From Hyphomicrobiales bacterium (GTDB lineage Bacteria > Pseudomonadota > Alphaproteobacteria > Rhizobiales > Rhizobiaceae), in assembly GCA_900474095.1 (NCBI GenBank), contig UCOA01000135.1, positions 1 to 49,382 of the forward strand: a stretch of DNA of 49,382 nucleotides, written 5' to 3'. The notes under the pieces are model-generated. The model searched no databases. It was not told the origin of the DNA and saw only the letters and a program-made list of their open reading frames with translations. This document shows positions 44,027-49,382 of the stretch, one piece after another (position 1 is the first letter of the stretch; each line of letters starts with the position of its first letter). Both the position numbers and the translations under genes were made by a program.

Positions 44027-44160
44027 GCTGTCGGGATAACCCAGCAGCAACAAAGGCTCGTGTCGTTTCTGGTCAGCTTTCACATGGTGATGTTCCCTGT
44101 GATCGATCTTGGAAACGAAAACGTCCTTCGTCATTCCTGTTACTGTCACAAGATGCCAGC

Positions 44161-44180
44161 CACGGCGCGTCTGCGCCGTG
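44161..44180. terminator. Perfect hairpin after the RND operon
   Basis: CACGGCGC, loop GTCT, GCGCCGTG; 34 bases past the stop of the RND gene on the minus strand. No T-run on that side, so a factor-dependent or stabilising hairpin. Confidence 0.5.
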
Positions 44181-44213
44181 AAAAGAGCCCTTTCCGTTCA
44201 CCGTCCTTATTGG

Positions 44214-47200
44214 TCAGATCATGCCGGCTTCCGCCGCTATGGGTTTCTCTTTCGGCTTGTAGCCGAAGGAGCGCAGGGCGACGTAGAAGACCGGGGTCAG
44301 GAACAGGCCGAGGATGGTGACGCCGAGCATTCCGGAGAAGACGGCGGTGCCGAGCGACTGGCGCATTTCGGCGCCCGGACCCGTGGCGATCATCAACGGC
44401 ACGACACCGAGAATGAAGGCAAAGGCGGTCATCAGGATCGGCCGCAGCCTGAGCCGGCTCGCCTCGATCGCGGCATTGACGGGGTTCATTCCGTCGTCCT
44501 GCGCTTGCCGCGCGAACTCGACGATGAGGATCGCGTTCTTCGCCGCAAGGCCGATCAGCACGATCAAGCCGATCTGCGTCAGGATGTTGTTGTCCAAGCC
44601 CCTCAGATGCACGCCGACCAATGCCGCAAGCACGGCCATCGGCACGACGAGGATGATCGCCAGCGGCAGGATCCAGCTTTCATACTGGGCCGACAGCGCC
44701 AGAAACACAAAGATGACCGACAGCGCGAAAATGAAGATCGCCGTATTACCGGTGTTGCGCTCCTGGAAGGCGAGATCCGTCCATTCGAAGCCCATGCCGG
44801 GCGGCAGGATTTGAGCGGCCAGCGCCTCCATCTTGTCGAGCGCGGTGCCCGTCGAGACGCCAGGGGCAGGATTGCCCTGTAAGGGCACGGACACGTACAT
44901 GTCGTAGCGCTGGACGAGTGCTGGGCCGGTCGTATCCCGGATGTCGACGAGCGTTCCAAGCGGCACGAGGGCGCCCGTGGCAGAGCGGACCTTGAGATTG
45001 AGAATGTCTTCGCGCTCCAGCCGGTATTGCTGGTCGGCCTGCGCACGCACCTGATAGACGCGGCCGAAGGCATTGAAGTCATTGACATAGGACGTTCCGA
45101 GGTTGATCGACAGCGTCTCGAAGATGTTGGGGATCGGCACATTCAGCGCCCGTGCCTTGTCGCGGTCGACCGCCAGGAAATATTGCGGGCTGGAGGCGGA
45201 GAAGGTGGTGAAGACGCCCGTCAGCCCTTCCGTCTGGCTGGCGGCACCCATCATTTGATAGGCAAGCCCGAGCGCGCGGCGCATGTCAGAGCTTTCACGA
45301 TCGACGATCTGCATCTTGAATCCACCGGAATTGCCAATACCTCGGATCGACGGCGGCGGAACGGCAATGATGAAGGCTTCCTGGATGGCCTGCATCGTGC
45401 CGTAGAGCTGGCCGATGATCTGGTCGGCGCTCTGCCCGTGCTTCAGGCGCTCCTCAAAGGATGCGAAGGGTGTGAAGATGACGCCGGAATTCGAGGCGTT
45501 GGTGAAGGTTGCGCCGTTGAAACCGGCAAATGAAACCGCGTCCTTGATGCCCGGCACCTTGCGGATCATCTCGGTCGCCTTCTTTACCACCGCGTCCGTG
45601 CGGGCAAGCGAGGCGCCGTCGGGCAATTGCACGACGACGATCGCATAGCCCTGGTCCATCGTCGGCACGAAGCCACGCGGCACGATCTGGGCCATATACC
45701 AGGTGCCCGCGAGCAATCCGAAAAAGACGATCAGACTGGCGCCGAGCGCAATCTTCGTCGAGACGAGATGGCGAACCGCCCAGGAATATCCGTGGGTCAT
45801 CCGTTCGAAACCGGTGTTGAAGCCGTTGGCAAGGCCGCGGCCGACGCGCGTGAACGGGTTGCGTGTTTCGTGATGTTCCCGATGCGGACGCAGGATCAGT
45901 GCCGCGAGTGCCGGCGAGAGCGTCAGTGAGTTGAGTGCCGAGATCGCGGTCGCCACCGAAATGGTGACAGCGAACTGCAGATAAAACTGCCCGGAAATGC
46001 CCGGAATGAAGGCCGTTGGCACGAAGACGGCGATCAAAACGAGCGAGATTGCGATAACGGCGGTGCCGACCTCGTCCATCGTGACATGCGCTGCCTGCTT
46101 GGGTGTCATGCCTTTGGCCAGGTTGCGCTCCACGTTTTCGACGACGACGATCGCGTCGTCGACGACGATGCCGATCGCCAGCACCAGGCCGAACAGCGTC
46201 AGCATGTTAAGCGAGAAACCGAAGGCCAACAGCAGCGCGAAGGTACCGATCAGGGACACAGGAATGGCTATGATCGGGATCAGTGCCGTCCGCCAGGACT
46301 GCAGGAAGACGAGCACCACGATGGCAACGAGAATGGCGGCCTCGAGAATGGTCTTGTATACCTCGTTGATCGATTCCGAGATGAATTCCGTCGGGTTGTA
46401 AACGATGGTGTATTCGAGGCCCGGCGGGAAATCCTTGGAAAGCCTTTCCATCGTCGCCTTGATTTCCTCGGCAGCGTCGAGTGCATTCGTGCCCGGTCTC
46501 GAGAAGATGCCCATGGCGACGGCGGCCTTGCCATTCAGGTAGCTGTTAGTGACATAGTCCTTGGCGCCGAGTTCAATCCGGGCGACGTCCTGCAGCTGCA
46601 CGAGACGGCCGCTCTCCGTCGCCTTGACGATGACATAGCGGAACTGGCGCGCATCGCTGAAGCGACCCTCGGTCGTCACCGTATATTGGAAAGCATTCGT
46701 CCCGGCAGTCGGCGGCCCGCCGATGGAACCGCCAGAAACCTGAACGTTCTGGTCGCGCAGCGCCTGCACGACGTCGCCGGAGGTCATGCCGTAGGAGGCG
46801 AGCTTTTCCGGATCGAGCCATATGCGCAGCGCAAACTCGCGCTCGCCGAACAGGATAACGTCGCCGACGCCGTCAAGACGCACCAACAGGTCTCGGGCGC
46901 GGGTACGGGCATAGTTTGAGACATAGAGCTGGTCGTAGCGGTCGTTCGGCGACAGCAGATGCACGACCATCATCAGGTCGGGCGAGCTTTTCGCCGTGGT
47001 GACGCCGATGCGGCGAACTTCTTCCGGAAGCCTTGGTTCTGCGATTGAGACGCGGTTCTGGACCAAAACCTGCGCCTTGTCGAGGTCGGTGCCGAGCTTG
47101 AAGGTGACGGTCAGCGCCATCGAACCGTCTGCGGTTGAATAGGAAGACATGTAGAGCATGTCCTCGACGCCGTTGATTTCCTGTTCGAGTGGGGTCGAGA

Positions 47201-47387
47201 CCGTGTTGGCGATCGTCTCGGCGTCGGCACCGGGATAGGCAGTTCGGATGACAATGGTCGGCGGAGCTATTTCCGGATACTGGGCAACCGGAAGCTGGAA
47301 ATAGGCGATACCGCCGACGATCAGAAGCACGATCGACAGAACCGACGCGAAAATCGGCCGGTCCACGAAGAAATGGGCAAATTTCAT
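44214..47387 (-). CDS. RND multidrug efflux transporter (AcrB/MexF family)
   Basis: 1057 residues, full length for HAE1 transporters. Inner-membrane proton antiporter of a tripartite pump. Starts MKFAHFFVDRPIFASVLSIV; two large periplasmic loops; TM4 proton-relay acids in GIVVDDAIVVVENVER (about 405); the sequence GQFYLQFAVTISVATAISAL and the final TM block LIGLAAKNAILIVEFARQ follow. The TQTEGL-like and NDFNAFGRVYQVRAQADQQY segments are those of the substrate-binding pore domains. Closest in pattern to MexF/BepE/BepG. Start overlaps the adaptor stop by 4 bases. Exports a range of hydrophobic compounds (family knowledge); no TolC-like outer-membrane partner in the window. Confidence 0.97.
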   Translation of the reverse strand: MKFAHFFVDRPIFASVLSIVLLIVGGIAYFQLPVAQYPEIAPPTIVIRTAYPGADAETIANTVSTPLEQEINGVEDMLYMSSYSTADGSMALTVTFKLGTDLDKAQVLVQNRVSIAEPRLPEEVRRIGVTTAKSSPDLMMVVHLLSPNDRYDQLYVSNYARTRARDLLVRLDGVGDVILFGEREFALRIWLDPEKLASYGMTSGDVVQALRDQNVQVSGGSIGGPPTAGTNAFQYTVTTEGRFSDARQFRYVIVKATESGRLVQLQDVARIELGAKDYVTNSYLNGKAAVAMGIFSRPGTNALDAAEEIKATMERLSKDFPPGLEYTIVYNPTEFISESINEVYKTILEAAILVAIVVLVFLQSWRTALIPIIAIPVSLIGTFALLLAFGFSLNMLTLFGLVLAIGIVVDDAIVVVENVERNLAKGMTPKQAAHVTMDEVGTAVIAISLVLIAVFVPTAFIPGISGQFYLQFAVTISVATAISALNSLTLSPALAALILRPHREHHETRNPFTRVGRGLANGFNTGFERMTHGYSWAVRHLVSTKIALGASLIVFFGLLAGTWYMAQIVPRGFVPTMDQGYAIVVVQLPDGASLARTDAVVKKATEMIRKVPGIKDAVSFAGFNGATFTNASNSGVIFTPFASFEERLKHGQSADQIIGQLYGTMQAIQEAFIIAVPPPSIRGIGNSGGFKMQIVDRESSDMRRALGLAYQMMGAASQTEGLTGVFTTFSASSPQYFLAVDRDKARALNVPIPNIFETLSINLGTSYVNDFNAFGRVYQVRAQADQQYRLEREDILNLKVRSATGALVPLGTLVDIRDTTGPALVQRYDMYVSVPLQGNPAPGVSTGTALDKMEALAAQILPPGMGFEWTDLAFQERNTGNTAIFIFALSVIFVFLALSAQYESWILPLAIILVVPMAVLAALVGVHLRGLDNNILTQIGLIVLIGLAAKNAILIVEFARQAQDDGMNPVNAAIEASRLRLRPILMTAFAFILGVVPLMIATGPGAEMRQSLGTAVFSGMLGVTILGLFLTPVFYVALRSFGYKPKEKPIAAEAGMI

Positions 47388-48535
47388 TGGCCGTTCTCCG
47401 TTGCGGCGGCTTCGGGCGGCAAAGTGATCATTTTCGGATCGACGACCACGCCGGGTCTGAGCCGGGTCAGCCCGTTGACGACGATGGTCTCGTCGCCGGT
47501 CATGCCCTCGCGAATGACGCGGTAACCGTAGAGCCTCGGTCCGAGCCGTACCGGTTTCGTCGTAAAGCTGCCGTCGCCGGCAACGACATAGACGACACGC
47601 TGGTCCTGGTCGGAGCCGATGGCTTGGTCGGGAATGAGGATGCCCTTGTAGGTGTTGGAAGCGCTGACTTCGACGCGGCCGAAAAGACCGGGCTGCAGCA
47701 CGAAATTCGGATTGTCGAAGCGGGCGCGCACCCGCATCGTGCCGGTTTCCTGGTCGACGCGGTTTTCGGCGAAATCGAGCTTGCCCTTGAAGGGTTTCTC
47801 CGTGGAATCGGCGATGGTCACATAGACGTCGAGCGACCCGCCGCCCTCCTGCAGGTTGCTGCCGTGCTCGCGCGCCTGGCGAGCGTAATTGAGCAAGCGG
47901 CGTTCATCAACATCGAAATAGAAGTCTATGGGATCGAGCGAGACGATCGTCGTCAGCGCAGTTTGGTCGGCCTGCACGAGATTGCCGACCGAAACCAGGC
48001 GCCGGTCGATACGACCGGCCAGCGGTGCAATGATCTTGGTATATTCGAGGTCGAGCTGAGCCCTGGCGAGGCTTGCCTCCGCGCCGCGCAGATTGGCCTG
48101 CGCCGACCGGAGCTCGCGACGGCGGTCGTCAAGGGTGGATACCGGAAGCGTTCCCTTCTGGACGAGTGATTCCGTGCGTGTGAATTCCGCTTCGGCGAAG
48201 ACGAGCGTGGATTTCGCAACTTCAAGGGATGAGGTGGCGACGTCGAGCGTCGTCTGAAACGGTCGCTGGTCGATCACGAAAAGCTGATCGCCCTTCTTCA
48301 CCATGGCGCCGTCGGTGAAACCCACCTCATTGAGATAACCGCCGATCCGCGACCGGACCGTCACTTCATCGACGGCTTCGAAGCGGCCGATGAACTCATC
48401 GACGTCGACGACATCGCGAACGACCGGCTTGGCCACCGTGACAGCCGGCTTCTGTTGTTCCTGAGCTGAAGACGGGGTTGCGGACAGAGCCGTGGAGAAA
48501 AGGAGAATCGCCGGAACCAGCCAGTTTCGCAGCAT
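47384..48535 (-). CDS. RND efflux periplasmic adaptor (membrane fusion protein)
   Basis: 383 residues; AGAGGG before ATG 48535. Signal peptide (NWLVPAILLFSTALSATPSSA), then VTVAKPVVRDVVDVDEFIGR, lipoyl half-motifs VRSRIGGYLNEVGFTDGAMVKKGDQLFVID and APLAGRIDRRLVSVGNLV, an alpha-hairpin with Leu/Ala heptads between them, and a beta-barrel/MP domain (FAENRVDQETGTMRVRARFD). Couples the transporter to an outer-membrane channel. First gene of the two-gene operon; an exact palindrome in its leader is a probable repressor site. Confidence 0.95.
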   Translation of the reverse strand: MLRNWLVPAILLFSTALSATPSSAQEQQKPAVTVAKPVVRDVVDVDEFIGRFEAVDEVTVRSRIGGYLNEVGFTDGAMVKKGDQLFVIDQRPFQTTLDVATSSLEVAKSTLVFAEAEFTRTESLVQKGTLPVSTLDDRRRELRSAQANLRGAEASLARAQLDLEYTKIIAPLAGRIDRRLVSVGNLVQADQTALTTIVSLDPIDFYFDVDERRLLNYARQAREHGSNLQEGGGSLDVYVTIADSTEKPFKGKLDFAENRVDQETGTMRVRARFDNPNFVLQPGLFGRVEVSASNTYKGILIPDQAIGSDQDQRVVYVVAGDGSFTTKPVRLGPRLYGYRVIREGMTGDETIVVNGLTRLRPGVVVDPKMITLPPEAAATENGQ

Positions 48536-48558
48536 GTGTAAGCCCTCTCAAAGCGCAT

Positions 48559-48573
48559 GAAACGTATCGTTTC
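48559..48573 (-). promoter_or_regulatory. Palindromic operator of the efflux operon
   Basis: GAAACGTATCGTTTC: perfect 6-base arms around TAT, 24 bases before the adaptor start. Form and place fit a TetR-type repressor of an RND pump (compare AcrR/BepR). The repressor gene is not adjacent. Confidence 0.6.
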
Positions 48574-48691
48574 CGTGCGGGCGCACGGGTCGGTTGGTCG
48601 CGAGAGCAGGAGGTCGAGCCTTGCCGGATTTCAATATTTTGTGGGCAGTCAGGACAGGGGATTGACCAATCTGCGGTATTTCGAACTCTGA

Positions 48692-48708
48692 AAAAAACTC
48701 AGTTTTTT
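48692..48708. repeat. AT-rich palindrome AAAAAACTCAGTTTTTT
   Basis: Perfect 8-base arms around one C. Too tight a centre for a normal hairpin loop, but the A/T runs on both sides resemble a weak bidirectional terminator; an operator is also possible. Confidence 0.35.
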
Positions 48709-48785
48709 AATGCCATTTCAGCCGGTTAGGCCGATCTGGCGAGGTTCCATTCCCGGTGGGCAGCTTACATTATTCGGATACAGTG

Positions 48786-48998
48786 TCACCCCAAAAAAAC
48801 CATCGTTTCACAGAACGCCTTATTTAAGTTTCGGCTGCTTTTCGTCGCTCCGCCGCACAAAAATAAACCGGAGGTTCGATCCCACTGATCGATGATCCAG
48901 GCGGCGAAAAAGCCGAAGTCGCTGAAGAAGGGGTCTGTCGCTGTCGGGCAGAGCGCGGCTGCGTTGACGGTGATCGAGCCACCGCGCAGTGGCGGCAT
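48786..48998 (-). CDS. Possible small protein (70 aa), low support
   Basis: ATG with a G-run five bases upstream. The first half (PPLRGGSITVNAAALCPTAT, FFSDFGFFAAWIIDQWDRTS) looks protein-like, the second half does not. No family recognised; may be a remnant. Confidence 0.2.
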   Translation of the reverse strand: MPPLRGGSITVNAAALCPTATDPFFSDFGFFAAWIIDQWDRTSGLFLCGGATKSSRNLNKAFCETMVFLG

Positions 48999-49268
48999 AT
49001 ATTAGCCCCCCAGCTGTCCCGCGTGTGCCCGTCGTCGACCGGCTTTCTCGCGAATTTGCAGCGTGGCAGGGCGGAACGTAAAAAGAAATCCGAGATCGAG
49101 GCTTGCCTTTCGGGCAGTCGCTACCCACATCCGCGCCTCCAGCCTCCTCGTCCAGCTTCATGGACGCTTCCAATGCATGTCTTTCGAACACGCGGCTTGC
49201 TTAAATCCGTTTTGGATTGAGAGGCTGTGCGCTAAATATGCAAATGCCCGGGATTCAGGACTATCGAC

Positions 49269-49382
49269 ATGAACGCACATGATATCGGCGAAATCTCCGC
49301 CTGGCTGACCACCCAAGGCATCAAGGGCACGGACGAGATGGATATCGTCAACGGCTTCTGCGAGCGCGCGAGCGCGGCGGGG
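49269..49382 (+). CDS. N-terminus of a protein cut by the window edge, possibly an adenylate cyclase
   Basis: 38 codons, starting NAHDIGEISAWLTTQGIKGT and continuing DEMDIVNGFCERASAAG, open to the edge. The pattern of an initial short helical segment ending FCERASAAG resembles the N-terminus of a soluble rhizobial class III adenylate cyclase. That identification is a tentative memory-based match; the catalytic domain is outside the window. No strong ribosome site is visible. Confidence 0.45.
   Translation, partial: MNAHDIGEISAWLTTQGIKGTDEMDIVNGFCERASAAG

Larger units (their letters stand above)
48536..49268. other. Long intergenic region between efflux operon and right-edge gene
   Basis: About 730 bases. 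Holds the efflux promoter/operator on the left, a 17-base palindrome at 48692-48708, a weak frame on the minus strand (48786-48998) and the unseen promoter of the right-edge gene. No known gene is recognised. Confidence 0.5.

Noticed and set aside
48871-48882. GGTTCGATCCC, resembling a tRNA T-loop
   Set aside because: No matching acceptor, D-arm or anticodon arm on either side on either strand.
1-49382. CRISPR arrays, insertion sequences, rRNA genes
   Set aside because: I found no regularly spaced repeats, no transposase or integrase frames, and no rRNA-like sequence.

Overview
The window looks like chromosomal DNA of an alphaproteobacterium of the order Rhizobiales, most likely a Rhizobiaceae member (Rhizobium, Agrobacterium or Neorhizobium type). 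Reasons: GC-rich coding DNA, an ExoF-like exopolysaccharide export protein, small rhizobial families (DUF6074-, DUF6481-, DUF2934-like), an intergenic palindrome of the common rhizobial GCATGATG...TTTTCGG type, and several GGAAC-N16/17-CGTT sequences matching the EcfG general-stress promoter of alphaproteobacteria. The genus assignment is inference.

Layout. 1-6.2 kb: a surface-polysaccharide cluster (sugar epimerase cut by the window edge, DegT aminotransferase, Wzx-type flippase, RmlD, ExoF-like export protein). 6.7-12.6 kb: a regulatory and secreted-protein region with a LuxR protein with a degenerate receiver, two small coupled unknown genes, a NarL-type two-component pair bracketed by two Gly/Asn-rich exported proteins, and a transglutaminase-like cysteine protease. 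13.4-18.4 kb: the prkA-yeaH-spoVR stress operon behind a perfect EcfG-type promoter. 18.4-26 kb: small stress gene, RTX protein, DUF6074 protein, pncB, a secreted ankyrin and a YHS protein, and a large membrane adenylate cyclase/TPR protein.

26.4-32.2 kb: a small unknown gene divergent from a TetR regulator, then a tight operon of an N-formylglutamate-amidohydrolase-like enzyme, a DUF1704/QEGLA zinc peptidase of the MATCAP type, a glutathione-synthetase-like ATP-grasp ligase and, after a short gap, a spermidine-synthase-like protein. A ligase next to two amide-cleaving enzymes suggests a peptide-tailoring or reversible C-terminal modification pathway. This is the best candidate here for an incompletely described system.

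32.2-38.6 kb: small stress genes, a glycogen synthase, an MscS-type channel, and a cold-shock gene with a consensus promoter, long leader and terminator. 38.9-42.4 kb: an mhqO/mhqD-like VOC dioxygenase and hydrolase pair and a gamma-glutamyltranspeptidase. 42.7-44.0 kb: a Coq7-type di-iron protein and an AbrB/PIN toxin-antitoxin pair whose toxin has three frameshifts. 44.2-48.5 kb: an RND efflux pump with its adaptor and a palindromic operator candidate. The right edge cuts the N-terminus of a second protein that may be a cyclase. I found no tRNA, rRNA, CRISPR array, transposase or phage gene.
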